Shown: one piece after another, positions 8,267 to 18,566 of the stretch
Layout: each line of letters opens with the position of its first letter
Position numbering within the stretch: the first letter of the stretch is position 1
Source: Virgibacillus halotolerans
GTDB taxonomy: Bacteria; Bacillota; Bacilli; Bacillales; Amphibacillaceae
NCBI RefSeq assembly: GCF_016908515.1
Contig: NZ_JAFBEA010000015.1
Location: 1 to 64,000, forward strand
Length of the DNA: 64,000 bases
Direction of reading: 5' to 3'
Made by a program: the position numbers and the translations under genes
Notes under the pieces: model-generated
Told to the model about the DNA's origin: nothing
Databases searched by the model: none
The model's input: the letters and a program-made list of their open reading frames with translations, nothing else

Positions 8267-8329
8267 TAGTAGAGACAATTATATCGTTATACTAAACAGA
8301 AATAGCCGGTTTTATCAGGAGGGATTATA

Positions 8330-9106
8330 TTGTCCATTTTAGTAGCTGAAAACTTATCTAAAGTTTACGGTAGTAGGCTTGGTAAGCGCTATGAAGCTTT
8401 ACGTCAATTTAATTTAACAGTAGAAAAAGGAGAATTCATTGCTGTAATGGGCCCTTCCGGCAGTGGTAAGACAACCTTGCTTAACCTGTTATCATCCATT
8501 GATACAGCAACATCCGGGAAAATTACGATTAATGGATCTGCCATTACCAGCTTTTCGAAAAATAAATTAGCAAAGTTCAGACGAAAAAATATGGGTTTTA
8601 TATTTCAAGATTACAACCTGTTGGATACCCTTACGATTGGTGAAAATATATTACTCCCGTTAACATTAAACAAAGTAAAAGTAAGCGAAATGAAAAATAA
8701 GCTGAGCACCATATCAAAGCAGTTAGGAATCGGATCGATTATCGATAAACGGACATTTGAAGTTTCCGGCGGACAAATGCAGCGGACCGCAATTGCACGT
8801 GCGCTGATTCATGACCCCGCAATCATATTTGCTGACGAACCAACTGGAAATTTGGATTCAAAAGCCTCCTTACAAGTAATGGAGTCATTGAGTACTTTAC
8901 AGAAAGTAAGCAAAACAACAACCGTGATGGTTACCCATGATCCATTTGCCGCAAGCTTCTCAGGACGAGTCGTTTTTATTAAAGATGGAAAATTATTTAA
9001 TGAAATCCACCGTGGTGACAATCGACAGACCTTTTTCCAGGACATTCTGAATGTGCAATCATTGTTAGGAGGCAACACGGATGACCTTCAGACAATTCGC
9101 TTTTAA
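8330..9106 (+). CDS. ABC transporter ATP-binding protein, BceA-like
   Basis: A 258-residue ATPase of the MacB/LolD-like class that pairs with FtsX-type permeases. Walker A GPSGSGKTT (about 41-49), Q-loop IFQDYNLLDTLT, signature VSGGQMQRTAIARAL, Walker B IIFADEPTGNLDS and a VTHDPF switch histidine are all present. The start is TTG at 8330, preceded by AGGAGGGA (8317-8324). Its end overlaps the permease gene by 26 bases. With that permease it should form a target-protecting exporter or sensor for a cell-wall-active peptide; the ligand is unknown. Confidence 0.88.
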   Translation: MSILVAENLSKVYGSRLGKRYEALRQFNLTVEKGEFIAVMGPSGSGKTTLLNLLSSIDTATSGKITINGSAITSFSKNKLAKFRRKNMGFIFQDYNLLDTLTIGENILLPLTLNKVKVSEMKNKLSTISKQLGIGSIIDKRTFEVSGGQMQRTAIARALIHDPAIIFADEPTGNLDSKASLQVMESLSTLQKVSKTTTVMVTHDPFAASFSGRVVFIKDGKLFNEIHRGDNRQTFFQDILNVQSLLGGNTDDLQTIRF

Positions 9107-10997
9107 TAATGTAAAGCGGAATACCCGCGCCTATTTAAGTTACTTTTTAAGCTGTCTGTTTGCCGTAACTGTCTTTTTCATGTATGCCGTCGTTGTCTTT
9201 CATCCAGATATCGCGCACTATGAATTTCGTGATATCGTTAAAAGCGGCGTTGTCTTTTCACAAGTTATTATTTACGGTTTTTCTTTTCTGTTTGTTCTTT
9301 ATTCAACCAGTTCCTTTGTTAAATCTCGTCAAAAGGAATATGGACTGTTAACGACACTGGGAATCAGTAAATCACAATTGAATCGCATGCTGATATGGGA
9401 AAATACGATCATCGGTATTGCCTCTATTGTAGCCGGGATAATCGTTGGCTCCTTATTCACAAAGCTATTTTTAATGGTGTTTTCTCTCATTCTTGATATA
9501 GACCACACTTTACCCTTTTATATATCGCTTAAAGCGATTGGTTTAACTGCTTTATTATTTTTTGTCATGTTTGAAGTAAATTCCTTAGCTGTTGTTTGGA
9601 CGCTTCGAACAAAATCTGTGATGGAAGTGTTTCGTGGTGCTAAAACATCTAAAAAAGCACCGAGGTTTTCCTATATTTTGAGTTCCTTATCTCTTGCTGC
9701 TGTTGGATATGCCTACTACTTAGCCTATACAGCTAATTGGTTTAATGTTTTCCCACGCATGGGTCTCATCCTGGTTTTTATCATTCCAGGGACTTATTTC
9801 CTTTATACGCAATTTAGCATCGCATTCACAAATGGGCTAAGAAGAAATAAACATCTATATTATCGCAATTTGAATATGTTAACCGTTTCCGATTTAACAT
9901 TCAAATTAAAAGATAATGCCCGCTTGCTTTTTCTAGTAACCATTTTAAGTGCTGTTGCCTTCACTTCCTCTGGTGTGCTTTATGGATTATTACAAAGCGC
10001 CCAAACAGAGGCAAAACGATTTGTTCCGCAGGACGTTACTTTCATAACCGAAGGAGAAGATAATCAAGCAGCATTTATGGACCATGTGAACAAAGTGGAA
10101 GAAAAGTTCCAAAAGAAAGAGATTCCATATCATTCCATGAGTGCCCGTTCAATGGTGGTTAAGTCAGATTCAGCGTACAGTGACTGGAACGATCTATCGA
10201 TAGCCATTTATGCTTATACAGACTATAAGCATCTGATGGAATTGAATCAAGACAATGCGGTGCCGAAAGTTACCGGAAATGATGCGTATTTAATGGTGGA
10301 CGAGTTTGCCTACATTCGTCAATTGGACCCACTTAAAGGGCTTTCCATCAGGTCAGGGAATGAAAAGTCAGACCTCCATGCTCAATTAATCGGGGCCCAA
10401 TTAAACGGTAATATATTCGGCCACTTTACGATGATCGTCTCTGACGAAGTGTTCGACCGTTTTTATCGAGCAGCTGAAAATGACGAAGTAATGTACATGC
10501 ACGCGATGCATACGCCTCATTGGATCCGTTATGCCAATGACATTGCTGATATTACAGATTATGATTTTAATGAAAACTTTCATGCTGATTCACAGGCTGA
10601 TTTTTACGTTACCATGAAGGAAAGCATGTCATATACCTTCTTTTTTGGTATATTTATTAGTGTGCTTTTCTTTTTAGCTGCTGGATCGATACTTTATTTC
10701 CGAATGTATCAGGGTATCGACAAGGATCTAAACCATTTTCATTCTTTATATCGCATTGGTTTAACCGATAAGGAGATGAAAAAAATCGCAACCAAACAGT
10801 TGGGTATTCTATTTTTCATCCCATTTTTAATTGCTGTTATTCACGCTCTATTCGCATTTAAAATTCTACAAAACATGCTCTCTGCATCGGTTGTTTTACC
10901 AAGTATTACCGTTATATCCGTATATTTTGTGATTCATTTTGCAAACTTTATTTTTATCCGAAATATATACACAGCAAAGCTAAAGAAAGTAATGTAA
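9081..10997 (+). CDS. ABC transporter permease, BceB-like (FtsX domain)
   Basis: A 638-residue permease with the Bce topology: about ten membrane helices, FtsX-type segments near 58-170 and 520-635, and a large extracellular domain of about 200 residues (roughly 310-515) between helices 7 and 8. That domain is what contacts bacitracin-like or lantibiotic targets in studied members and relays the signal to the kinase. ATG at 9081 has AGGAGG nine bases upstream, inside the ATPase gene. Specificity cannot be predicted because the extracellular domain is the fast-evolving part. Confidence 0.87.
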   Translation: MTFRQFAFNNVKRNTRAYLSYFLSCLFAVTVFFMYAVVVFHPDIAHYEFRDIVKSGVVFSQVIIYGFSFLFVLYSTSSFVKSRQKEYGLLTTLGISKSQLNRMLIWENTIIGIASIVAGIIVGSLFTKLFLMVFSLILDIDHTLPFYISLKAIGLTALLFFVMFEVNSLAVVWTLRTKSVMEVFRGAKTSKKAPRFSYILSSLSLAAVGYAYYLAYTANWFNVFPRMGLILVFIIPGTYFLYTQFSIAFTNGLRRNKHLYYRNLNMLTVSDLTFKLKDNARLLFLVTILSAVAFTSSGVLYGLLQSAQTEAKRFVPQDVTFITEGEDNQAAFMDHVNKVEEKFQKKEIPYHSMSARSMVVKSDSAYSDWNDLSIAIYAYTDYKHLMELNQDNAVPKVTGNDAYLMVDEFAYIRQLDPLKGLSIRSGNEKSDLHAQLIGAQLNGNIFGHFTMIVSDEVFDRFYRAAENDEVMYMHAMHTPHWIRYANDIADITDYDFNENFHADSQADFYVTMKESMSYTFFFGIFISVLFFLAAGSILYFRMYQGIDKDLNHFHSLYRIGLTDKEMKKIATKQLGILFFIPFLIAVIHALFAFKILQNMLSASVVLPSITVISVYFVIHFANFIFIRNIYTAKLKKVM

Positions 10998-11019
10998 TTT
11001 AAAGGAGGAAGTTTTTAAC

Positions 11020-12312
11020 ATGGATTTTTCAAAATCAGAGGCATTACATGAAGAAGCCCAAAAACATATTGTTGGTGGTGTTAACTCTCCATCACGCGCT
11101 TATAAAGGGGTTGGAGGTGGAACTCCAATCTATATGGAACACGCGAAGGGCCCTTATTTCTGGGATGTGGATGGCAATAAATACATTGATTATTTAGCTG
11201 CATATGGTCCAATCATTACCGGACATGCCCACCCACACATTGCTGAAGCTATTTCTACCGCTGCGACAAACGGTGTACTCTATGGTACGCCAACTAAATT
11301 GGAAAATAAATTCGCAAAGATGTTAAAAAACGCCATTCCATCACTGGATAAAGTTCGTTTTGTAAATTCTGGTACGGAAGCAGTTATGACCACAATTCGC
11401 GTGGCACGTGCATACACCAATCGCAATAAAGTGATTAAATTTGCTGGCTGTTATCATGGTCATTTTGATGCCGTACTAGTTGAAGCAGGTTCAGGGCCAG
11501 CAACACTCGGAACACCAGATTCAGCTGGGATCCCTCCCGCTGTCGCTGAAGACGTCATAACCGTTCCATTTAATAATTTAGATGCTTTCAAAGAGGCATT
11601 GGACCATTGGGGAGATCAAATCGCTGCCGTTTTAGTAGAACCAATCGTAGGAAACTTCGGGATTGTCGAACCGCATGAAGGTTTCCTGCAAGCAGTAAAT
11701 GATCTAACACACAATGCTGGCGCCTTAGTTATATATGACGAAGTAATCACTGCATTCCGTTTTACATATGGAAGTGCACAACAAGTTTACGGCGTTGAAC
11801 CAGACATGACTGCAATGGGGAAAATTATCGGTGGTGGTTTACCGATTGGTGCCTATGGTGGACGTCAAGATGTCATGGAACAGGTTGCACCACTTGGGCC
11901 TGCATATCAGGCAGGAACAATGGCCGGTAACCCTGCATCGATGGCTGCAGGAATCGCCTGTTTAGAAGTATTACAAGCACAAGGTGTATATGAAAAGCTG
12001 GATCAACTTGGTGCACGTCTGGAAAAAGGGATTTGGGAACATGCCCGTCATTATGGTGTTCCAATTTCTATCAATAGATTACGTGGTGCATTGACCGTCT
12101 ACTTCGGTGAAAATGAAATCACCAACTATGACCAAGCGGATGCAAGTGACGGTGTAGCATTTGGACGATTCTTTAAGCTTATGCTCCAACAAGGAATCAA
12201 CCTGGCTCCATCCAAATTTGAAGCATGGTTCTTAACAACAGAACATACCGAAACAGATATCGATCAAACGATAGAAGCTGTTGGCCATGCCTTTGCAGAA
12301 ATGAGTAAATAG
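11020..12312 (+). CDS. gsaB: Glutamate-1-semialdehyde 2,1-aminomutase
   Basis: PLP enzyme that converts glutamate-1-semialdehyde to 5-aminolevulinate, the first dedicated tetrapyrrole precursor. The 430-residue product has [15 protein letters not shown] (about 120-134), CYHGHFD (about 147-153), the PLP aspartate in [11 protein letters not shown] and the PLP lysine in [12 protein letters not shown] (near 267). A strong AAAGGAGG precedes the ATG. Bacillaceae carry two such genes (hemL, gsaB); the neighbours ygaD, bcp and perR identify this one as gsaB, as in B. subtilis. I cannot separate the two by sequence alone. Confidence 0.9.
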   Translation: MDFSKSEALHEEAQKHIVGGVNSPSRAYKGVGGGTPIYMEHAKGPYFWDVDGNKYIDYLAAYGPIITGHAHPHIAEAISTAATNGVLYGTPTKLENKFAKMLKNAIPSLDKVRFVNSGTEAVMTTIRVARAYTNRNKVIKFAGCYHGHFDAVLVEAGSGPATLGTPDSAGIPPAVAEDVITVPFNNLDAFKEALDHWGDQIAAVLVEPIVGNFGIVEPHEGFLQAVNDLTHNAGALVIYDEVITAFRFTYGSAQQVYGVEPDMTAMGKIIGGGLPIGAYGGRQDVMEQVAPLGPAYQAGTMAGNPASMAAGIACLEVLQAQGVYEKLDQLGARLEKGIWEHARHYGVPISINRLRGALTVYFGENEITNYDQADASDGVAFGRFFKLMLQQGINLAPSKFEAWFLTTEHTETDIDQTIEAVGHAFAEMSK

Positions 12313-12349
12313 TGTTTTAAAAAGTTGCATACGTTTATCATCCTGTTAC

Positions 12350-12389
12350 AAAAATAGCTCCTCACAATAATTGTGAGAAGCTATTTTTT
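12350..12389. terminator. Bidirectional terminator between gsaB and ygaD
   Basis: AAAATAGCT (12351-12359) pairs with AGCTATTTT (12379-12387), with an inner TCACAA/TTGTGA stem. A and T runs lie on both sides of two convergent genes. Confidence 0.88.
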
Positions 12390-12392
12390 CCA

Positions 12393-14156
12393 TTATTTTA
12401 CAGGTATGCCACTATCAAGATCTTGCACCTGATATAAATTATAGTAACTGCCTTGCAAGTGCATCAGTTCATCGTGTGACCCAATTTCCTGGATTGCTCC
12501 ATTTTCTATTACGACAATTCTGTCGGCATGTGTAATTGTTGCCAGACGATGTGCCACGATAAATGTCGTACGGTCTGATGCAAGTTCCCCGAGTGCTTCT
12601 TGTATCGCATGTTCACTTTCCAGATCGAGCGCGGATGTTGCTTCATCAAAAATAAGGATTGGTGGATTTTTTAAAAATACCCGTGCAATGGCAATTCGTT
12701 GCTTTTGTCCTCCGGATAATTTCACACCGCGCTCGCCGACTAACGTATCATAACCATATGGCAAATCCTCAATGAATTCATGTGCCTTAGCGGCTTTTGC
12801 TGCGGTAATCACCTCTTCATCTGTTGCATCCGGATAACCCATGCGAATATTCATTGCGATCGATTCACTGAATAATATATTATCCTGTAATACCATACCA
12901 ATGTTGTCCCGCAATGAACGGGCCTTTACATCACGAACGTCCATTCCATCAACCTTAATTGAACCACTATTAACATCATAAAAACGTGGAATCAAACTGA
13001 TTAATGTCGATTTCCCGCCGCCACTCATACCTACAAAGGCGATCGTTTCGCCTTTTTTTACATGTAAATTGACATTTTTCAATACGTAGCGCTCTTCTTC
13101 ATCATATTGAAAGGAAACATTTTCAATATCTACATCACCATTCACCCGTTGAAGTTGAACAGCGTTATCTTTATCAGTGATATCGTGTTTTACATTTAAC
13201 AATTCAAATACGCGGTCAATTGACGCCATTGCTTGGACGAGTGTAGTCGATGAATTAATTAAACGTCTTAATGGGCTATATACTCTATCCATATATCCTA
13301 CAAAAGCGACCATCGTACCCAATGTCAGGTTCCCACTAATCACCTGGTAACCAGCAAATGCAATAACAAGTAATGGTGCTACATCCGTAATTGTATTGGT
13401 TACGGCAAATGTCTTCGCATTCCAGCTTGTATGGCGTAATGCTTTATCTAAAAAGTTTTTGTTTCGATCAGCAAACTGTGCCTGTTCATAGTCTTCCAGA
13501 GCAAAGCTTCTTGTAACTGGTATGCCTTGTACACGTTCATGAAGATGCCCTTGGACTTCCGCCAATGCTTGCGAGCGCTCCCTGGTTAATTCCCGCAGCT
13601 TTCCAAAAAAGTATTTGATGGAAATACCGAAAAATGGAAACAGGATGATCGCAACAATCGTTAACCAAACATCCATGGAGAGCATAATTCCAATGGCAAT
13701 TAGAATTGTAGCCAGATCGAGCCAAATATTCATTAATCCCGTTATGACAAAGTTTTTCGATTGTTCGACATCATTTATTACCCGGGAAATAATTTCCCCG
13801 GTTTTTGTCTTGGAGTAAAATTTCAGACTTAACTTTTGTAGATGATCAAATAATTTATCCCTTATATCATATAGAATTGTATTACCGACCCATTGTGCTA
13901 AATACTGTCGAATATATTCCACCGGCGGCCGTAATATGAGGAAAACGATGAATGAGATACCCATAATCCAGAATAATTGTGTTATTTTTTCTGAATCACT
14001 CAAATGACCAGCATCAATAATATTATCGATCACATACTTTAAAATAAGTGGCATGAGTAGCGGGATCCCAAATTTTACGATCCCTATGAGTATCGTCCAA
14101 ACTATTTTCCATTTATAGGGTTTTACATATTTAAGATATTGTTTAATACTGCTCAT
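12393..14156 (-). CDS. ygaD: ABC exporter, fused membrane and ATP-binding domains (YgaD)
   Basis: A 587-residue half-transporter of the MsbA/LmrA multidrug type, which would work as a dimer. Six helices fill about 15-310; the ATPase domain has Walker [10 protein letters not shown] (near 376), Q-loop LQDNILF, signature [13 protein letters not shown], Walker [13 protein letters not shown] and H-loop IVAHRLATI. It is convergent with gsaB, as ygaD is in B. subtilis. Substrate unknown. Upstream lie about 680 bases of intergenic repeats. Confidence 0.88.
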   Translation of the reverse strand: MSSIKQYLKYVKPYKWKIVWTILIGIVKFGIPLLMPLILKYVIDNIIDAGHLSDSEKITQLFWIMGISFIVFLILRPPVEYIRQYLAQWVGNTILYDIRDKLFDHLQKLSLKFYSKTKTGEIISRVINDVEQSKNFVITGLMNIWLDLATILIAIGIMLSMDVWLTIVAIILFPFFGISIKYFFGKLRELTRERSQALAEVQGHLHERVQGIPVTRSFALEDYEQAQFADRNKNFLDKALRHTSWNAKTFAVTNTITDVAPLLVIAFAGYQVISGNLTLGTMVAFVGYMDRVYSPLRRLINSSTTLVQAMASIDRVFELLNVKHDITDKDNAVQLQRVNGDVDIENVSFQYDEEERYVLKNVNLHVKKGETIAFVGMSGGGKSTLISLIPRFYDVNSGSIKVDGMDVRDVKARSLRDNIGMVLQDNILFSESIAMNIRMGYPDATDEEVITAAKAAKAHEFIEDLPYGYDTLVGERGVKLSGGQKQRIAIARVFLKNPPILIFDEATSALDLESEHAIQEALGELASDRTTFIVAHRLATITHADRIVVIENGAIQEIGSHDELMHLQGSYYNLYQVQDLDSGIPVK

Positions 14157-14283
14157 AAATGTATCTTCCTCATTAAAATCATTATTAGTACGAGTTCAAA
14201 TTAGAGGGTAAAAAAGATCGAGTCTGATGATTTCTAACGCTCTTAAATCTGATTACGTCTTTCTATCGAAAAGAATTCTTACA

Positions 14284-14445
14284 ACGCCTACATTAGCCCC
14301 TCTTGGACGTCCACAGGCAAAGAAAAACCAAAGAAGATCACTTGGTTCAATGCCCGCTGGAGTCGACTACCTTCCGCGACCATCCATGATAATCTAAGGT
14401 AACCTTCCTTCTCTAAAAAGGAAGAAGTAGCGATTTTCCCTTGTT
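14284..14445. repeat. Composite intergenic repeat, deletion derivative
   Basis: Begins with an ACGCCTACATTAGCCC motif (14284-14312, family C). Then come GAAAAACCAAAGAAGATCAC and a block (14349-14410) almost identical over about 60 bases to 46366-46428. Compared with the copy at 46230-46440 it lacks the left arm and core of the stem-loop element and keeps only the right arm (GTCGACTACCTT). Nothing coding. Confidence 0.6.
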
Positions 14446-14500
14446 TTCCCTTTTTAATCATGCAAGAATAGTTAACTGTCAAAAACCAAATATCATCAGA

Positions 14501-14645
14501 GCGTAAGAAATATACGGAGACTCCTACAGGATAAGCGTAGTCGCTGAGACCCCGCAAGAAAAGTGGTCTTCTTTTCTGAGGAGACTCAGTGCAGCCTGTG
14601 GAAAGCGTAGTATATTTCTGTAGCGACATGGACTAGATAACCCTC
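14501..14645 (+). repeat. Stem-loop repeat (family A), forward copy
   Basis: Core GACTCCTACAGG, GAGACCCCGCAAG, GAGGAGACTCAG, CCTGTGGAAAGC, closed by arms AGAAATATAC (14506-14515) and GTATATTTCT (14610-14619), a perfect 10-bp stem. An inner hairpin AGAAAAG/CTTTTCT lies inside. It ends in a CTAGATAACCC...TTTATACTT tail also seen at 27120 and 46445. Confidence 0.65.
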
Positions 14646-14670
14646 TTTGTTTATACTTATTTACCTGCGA

Positions 14671-14834
14671 AAATGCCTGCATTAGCCTTTCCTAGGCGTC
14701 CACAGAACAAGGTAGTTTTAGCAGAAGTTCCTTGATTAATAGCGTCAGAATTTCGATCTATTATTTTTACCGGATTTTTGAACAACATCTATTAGTCATT
14801 AGAAAAGCCTTGCTACAAAAGTAACAAGGATTAG
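14671..14834. repeat. Family C motif and gap upstream of ygaC
   Basis: The stretch 14674-14706 (ATGCCTGCATTAGCC, then CCTAGGCGTCCACAG) is a further copy of the motif at 14284. The rest, up to the ygaC stop codon, shows only a weak hairpin of GCCTTG/CAAGG type near 14806-14828 that may end ygaC transcription. Confidence 0.4.
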
Positions 14835-15362
14835 TTAGCGGTAAGTCAGATAACGTTCATACCATTCATCGACGAAATCAGGTGAAAATGGTCCCTGTCG
14901 TTGACGAACCCACCTAAGGAGATAGTCAATGTTCTTGTACAAAATACGATCGAGAACTTGCGGATAGTTCATTTGTCTTTTATGTTCTTCATATTCATCT
15001 TCATCCAGCAAGGTATGCGTCATATCCGGGTAAACCTTCACATCCAGATCATAGTCAATATATTTCAATGCTTCTTCATCATAAACAAATGGTGAACTTA
15101 TATTACAATAATAATAAATACCGTCATTTTTAAGCATTCCAATCACATTGAACCAATACTGAGAGTGAAAGTAGCATATTGCCGGCTCCCTTGTTACCCA
15201 TTTGCGCCCATCGCTTTCGATAACTGTTGTTTTGTCATTGGCTCCAATTACGACTGTTTCTGTACCTTTTAGCACTTGGCTATTTTCCCAAACACGGTGC
15301 AATTGGCCATTATGTTTATAGCTTTTTATTTGAATTTGATCACCTACACTCGGAGCTACCAT
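14835..15362 (-). CDS. ygaC: YgaC, DUF402 nucleoside tri-/diphosphatase family
   Basis: A 175-residue protein that matches YgaC throughout, including [20 protein letters not shown] (about 65-84), [10 protein letters not shown] (about 103-112) and the acidic block [15 protein letters not shown] (about 121-135). DUF402 relatives hydrolyse nucleoside tri- and diphosphates; the aspartates and glutamates of this block would bind the metal. GGAAGGAAG precedes the ATG. Position between ygaD and sspE agrees with B. subtilis. Confidence 0.87.
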   Translation of the reverse strand: MVAPSVGDQIQIKSYKHNGQLHRVWENSQVLKGTETVVIGANDKTTVIESDGRKWVTREPAICYFHSQYWFNVIGMLKNDGIYYYCNISSPFVYDEEALKYIDYDLDVKVYPDMTHTLLDEDEYEEHKRQMNYPQVLDRILYKNIDYLLRWVRQRQGPFSPDFVDEWYERYLTYR

Positions 15363-15474
15363 TCAATCTTCCTTCCTGATTATTTAAATCACGTCACATT
15401 ACGTATCTGCATTAAGTATAAAGGCATTAGTGCGAAATATAAAGTTTTATGACTACAGCCTATTCTTACTATAG

Positions 15475-15511
15475 AAAAAAAGAGCTCCCTTGAAGAAAGG
15501 AAGCTCTTTTA
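15475..15511 (-). terminator. Terminator after sspE
   Basis: Stem AAAGAGCT/AGCTCTTT with inner CCTT/AAGG (15479-15509), followed on the minus strand by a T-run, 27 bases after the sspE stop codon. Confidence 0.85.
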
Positions 15512-15535
15512 ACTATTACATTTGGGGGTAGGTAA

Positions 15536-15811
15536 TTACTTTTTATTTTGTTGCGACTTTTGATTTTGCTTTTTCACTTTCTGAGCATCTGTTTCGGATG
15601 CAAATTCAGTACCGTATTGACCCTGGTTCTGAGATGCTTGTTGAGATGCTTGTTGTGCTGATTTTTGATTTTGCTGTTTTACTTCTTGTGCGTTTGTCTC
15701 AGACGCAAATTCAGTACCGTACTGACTTTGTCCCTGTGCCGCTTGTTGATTTTGCTGTTTTACATGTTGAGCATTTGTACCTGCAGCTGTTTTGTTAGGT
15801 TTTTTAGCCAT
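15536..15811 (-). CDS. sspE: Gamma-type small acid-soluble spore protein
   Basis: A 91-residue, Gln/Asn/Lys-rich protein with two imperfect repeats, each containing QYGTEFASETNAQEVKQQN or a close variant (about 32-50 and 66-84). TEFASE is the cleavage site of the germination protease GPR. Gamma-type SASP are amino-acid stores of the spore and do not bind DNA. I chose ATG at 15811, six bases after GGAGGTG; the longer frame is spurious. It shows that the organism sporulates, and sits next to mutY as in Bacillus. Confidence 0.92.
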   Translation of the reverse strand: MAKKPNKTAAGTNAQHVKQQNQQAAQGQSQYGTEFASETNAQEVKQQNQKSAQQASQQASQNQGQYGTEFASETDAQKVKKQNQKSQQNKK

Positions 15812-15914
15812 CAGTATCACCTCCGCAATAATTAATTTCTCCATTATTCGAGATGTTATCCACCGAATGACGATGGTAAAGTATACCATTATAAAATGAA
15901 ATTAAAATGTCGTC

Positions 15915-16982
15915 TTACAAATATTTCATCATTTTTAAATGCGAAACAGGAAATGGGTATGCCTTCAGATTTCTTTTTTCTTCAAATATTAACTCACTAT
16001 GCTTTATATTGGAATCATCCGTTTCAGCATTGTATATATCTAACTGCCAAATAAGATGGGTAAATACATGCTTCAGTTCCCCCAATTTATCATGTAACGT
16101 CACACGGATGCCGTATTCACGAAATATCCAATTTGCTATCTCGTCAAATTCAACCTCTTCCAGCGGTACCATCGGAAAATGCCAAAGATTCGCTAATAGT
16201 CCGCTGTCAGGCCGCTTTTCAATCAAGTATTCCTCTTTTTGATTCTTGATTAAAAGAACTGCATATGGAATTCTTTTTTGTTTCTTTGCCTTTGTTTTGA
16301 TTGGCAGTTCTTGCTGGATTCCTTCTCTATACGCAGTACAATGCTCCTTTATTGGGCAAACAGGACAATCTGGTGATTTCGGGGTACAAACAAGTGCACC
16401 CAGCTCCATTAAAGCTTGGTTAAAGGATGCGGGATCATTCACTGAGATTATCTCCCTAACATACGCTTCAAACAATTTCTTCACACGCTGTTCTGCAATA
16501 TTTTCTTCAATTTTTAAAACACGGGAAATAACACGCATCACATTACCATCCACTGCTGGCTCAGGTTGATCGTATGCAATCGAAAGAATCGCACCTCTTG
16601 TATATGGACCAATTCCTTTTAAAGCACCTAATTCCTCCCTATCTTTGGGAACTTTTCCGCCATATGTAGCAACAACTTCCTTAACAGCGTTTTGCAGGTT
16701 CCTTGCGCGGGAATAGTATCCTAAGCCCTCCCAGGCTTTTAGAACATCCTGGGGGTCTGCATCTGCCAGTTCATAAACAGTTGGATATTTGTCAATAAAT
16801 CGTTGAAAATAAGGAATAACTGTATCAACTTTTGTTTGCTGAAGCATAATTTCAGATACCCATACCCTATATGGGTCCTGGTCTGCACGCCATGGAAGAT
16901 CACGTTTATTTGCCTGATACCAGGTGAGTAAATCCTGCTGAAATCCATCTATGTTAAAATGTTGTAACGTCTTTTCTATCAT
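15915..16982 (-). CDS. mutY: Adenine DNA glycosylase MutY
   Basis: Removes adenine mispaired with 8-oxoguanine. The 355-residue product has the catalytic Glu in WVSEIMLQQTKV (about 40-51), the helix-hairpin-helix LKGIGPYTRGA (about 116-126), catalytic Asp in PAVDGNVMRV (about 138-147) and a [4Fe-4S] cluster motif CX6CX2CX5C (about 195-211). A C-terminal NUDIX-like domain (about 230-350) recognises 8-oxoG. I trimmed about 78 residues from the open frame: ATG at 16982 has AAGGATGTGG upstream and starts at the usual place. Divergent from yfhP. Confidence 0.92.
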   Translation of the reverse strand: MIEKTLQHFNIDGFQQDLLTWYQANKRDLPWRADQDPYRVWVSEIMLQQTKVDTVIPYFQRFIDKYPTVYELADADPQDVLKAWEGLGYYSRARNLQNAVKEVVATYGGKVPKDREELGALKGIGPYTRGAILSIAYDQPEPAVDGNVMRVISRVLKIEENIAEQRVKKLFEAYVREIISVNDPASFNQALMELGALVCTPKSPDCPVCPIKEHCTAYREGIQQELPIKTKAKKQKRIPYAVLLIKNQKEEYLIEKRPDSGLLANLWHFPMVPLEEVEFDEIANWIFREYGIRVTLHDKLGELKHVFTHLIWQLDIYNAETDDSNIKHSELIFEEKRNLKAYPFPVSHLKMMKYL

Positions 16983-17106
16983 AATTCCACATCCTTTATG
17001 GTACAATAAACGAATAAAATACTTTTCCAAAATAAAATTTAAGCCAAATGACCTATAAATAACATGTTCAAATAAATACTTTACAACCGAAGGAGGACTT
17101 TTACCT

Positions 17107-18093
17107 ATGGATACCGGTACCCATATTGTTATGGGGATTGCACTGGGTGGATTAGCTACATTAGATCCTGTTGTAAGTAGTGACCCAGCGCTGTTTAATG
17201 CCGTATTAGTTGGCACTATTGTTGGCTCTCATGCCCCCGACTTTGATACAATTTTAAAATTGAAAAATAATGCAACCTATATACGCAATCACCGTGGATT
17301 AACGCATTCTCTACCAGCCGTTATAACATGGGGACTTCTGATTGCAGGAATTATTCACCTGTTTGCTCCACAAGTAAACCTGCTGCATTTATGGATGTGG
17401 ACCTTTTTAGCCGTGATCATTCACGTTTTTGTGGATATATTTAATGCCTACGGTACACAGGCTTATAGGCCATTTTCCAATAAATGGATAGCCCATGGGT
17501 TTATAAACACTTTTGATCCTTACATTTTCGCTCTCCATATTGCAGGTATTGGTGCATGGCTACTTGGTGCAAATCCTGGATACACCTTTTTAATCATTTA
17601 CGCGGTAATTGTACTATATTACATTAAACGATATATGGATAAAAGGGAAATTGTTAAGAAAATCAAGGATTATTACCCGCAAACAGAACAAATTTCAACG
17701 TCACCAACGCTTAAACAAAATTTTTGGCGGGTAGCTATTACAACCCATGATAATTTTTATGTTGGTAAAGTTGAAAATGGTCATATCGAGATTGTGGATG
17801 AATTTAAAAAAGTTCCTTTACCAAAATCCGACATGATGTCAATTGCCAAAGAAGATAGAAATATTTCAGCATTTTTATCTTTTTCACCAGTTTATCGTTG
17901 GGAAATAAATGATTTTGATGATTTTACTGAAATTCGCTTCATTGATCTGCGTTACCGCTCTAAAGAATACTATCCATTTGTTGCCGTTGTACAAATTGAT
18001 GACAACATGCGCGTCATGAGTTCTTATACCGGTTGGATATTCTCCGAACAGAAACTGCAAAGCAAACTGTATGTCGGTGACAACCCAATTTAA
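17107..18093 (+). CDS. yfhP: YfhP, membrane-bound metal-dependent hydrolase family
   Basis: A 328-residue membrane protein of the YdjM/YfhP family. The metal-ligand set is visible in TGTHIVMGIALGG (about 3-15), SHAPDFDTI (about 39-47), NHRGLTHSLPA (about 58-68) and HVFVDIFNAYGTQ (about 111-123). Four to five helices cover residues 1-180; the C-terminal 140 residues are soluble. The reaction is unknown. AAGGAGGA lies nine bases before the ATG. In B. subtilis yfhP lies beside mutY too. Confidence 0.88.
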   Translation: MDTGTHIVMGIALGGLATLDPVVSSDPALFNAVLVGTIVGSHAPDFDTILKLKNNATYIRNHRGLTHSLPAVITWGLLIAGIIHLFAPQVNLLHLWMWTFLAVIIHVFVDIFNAYGTQAYRPFSNKWIAHGFINTFDPYIFALHIAGIGAWLLGANPGYTFLIIYAVIVLYYIKRYMDKREIVKKIKDYYPQTEQISTSPTLKQNFWRVAITTHDNFYVGKVENGHIEIVDEFKKVPLPKSDMMSIAKEDRNISAFLSFSPVYRWEINDFDDFTEIRFIDLRYRSKEYYPFVAVVQIDDNMRVMSSYTGWIFSEQKLQSKLYVGDNPI

Positions 18094-18123
18094 AACAGCA
18101 GGCGAGAGCACCTGCTGTTTTTC
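18093..18123. terminator. Bidirectional terminator between yfhP and yfhH
   Basis: AAACAGCAGG (18093-18102) and CCTGCTGTTT (18111-18120) form a perfect 10-bp stem, followed by T on the plus strand and by A-rich sequence on the other side. It separates convergent genes. Confidence 0.85.
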
Positions 18124-18457
18124 ATTTGTTCGTTTTATCACCTAACAAAGAAATTGGAATCGCCTCTTCTGCTTCATAGACTTCATCTAAAAGATTGATG
18201 CGATGCCCCCATGCAAACACACCATTAACATAATTTATTTTGAAGGTATGCCCCGGATCTGTGTTCAATAAATAGACCTCATTTGCTTGAAAGTCTGCTG
18301 GATTTAATGTATATGCTATAGCAACCTGCATTTTTCGCTCATATATGGCTACTTCAGAAATATTTCCAAGTTGTTCTGCTTTTTGTGCCTTTTCTTTAAA
18401 CTTTCCTACTTCCTGACGAAGCTGCTCGATCGAATAATCACTATATCGATAGTTCAT
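18122..18457 (-). CDS. yfhH: YfhH family protein (DUF1811)
   Basis: A 111-residue soluble protein. The N-terminal half is helical (EQLRQEVGKFKEKAQKAEQ, about 10-28); the C-terminal half has the SH3-like beta pattern of DUF1811 with YLLNTDPGHTFKINYVNGVF and the closing EEAIPISLL. Function unknown. ATG at 18457 follows GGGGGAG; a TTG six codons upstream overlaps that RBS. The position between yfhP and recX is as in B. subtilis. Confidence 0.82.
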   Translation of the reverse strand: MNYRYSDYSIEQLRQEVGKFKEKAQKAEQLGNISEVAIYERKMQVAIAYTLNPADFQANEVYLLNTDPGHTFKINYVNGVFAWGHRINLLDEVYEAEEAIPISLLGDKTNK

Positions 18458-18566
18458 TTTAAACTCCCCCTTCAACTCAGTTGCCTTTCAGTTTACATTT
18501 TATCCATTGTTATGGACAATAGAAATAATACTACTTATATATAATATAACATAAGGGGGAAAAACA

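Noticed and set aside
8330-10997. LolCDE or FtsEX identity for the ABC pair
   Set aside because: The large extracellular domain between helices 7 and 8 and the adjacent intramembrane-sensing kinase are specific to Bce-type transporters.
14288-14629. Open frame of 113 codons on the minus strand
   Set aside because: It lies wholly inside repeat material and has no RBS.
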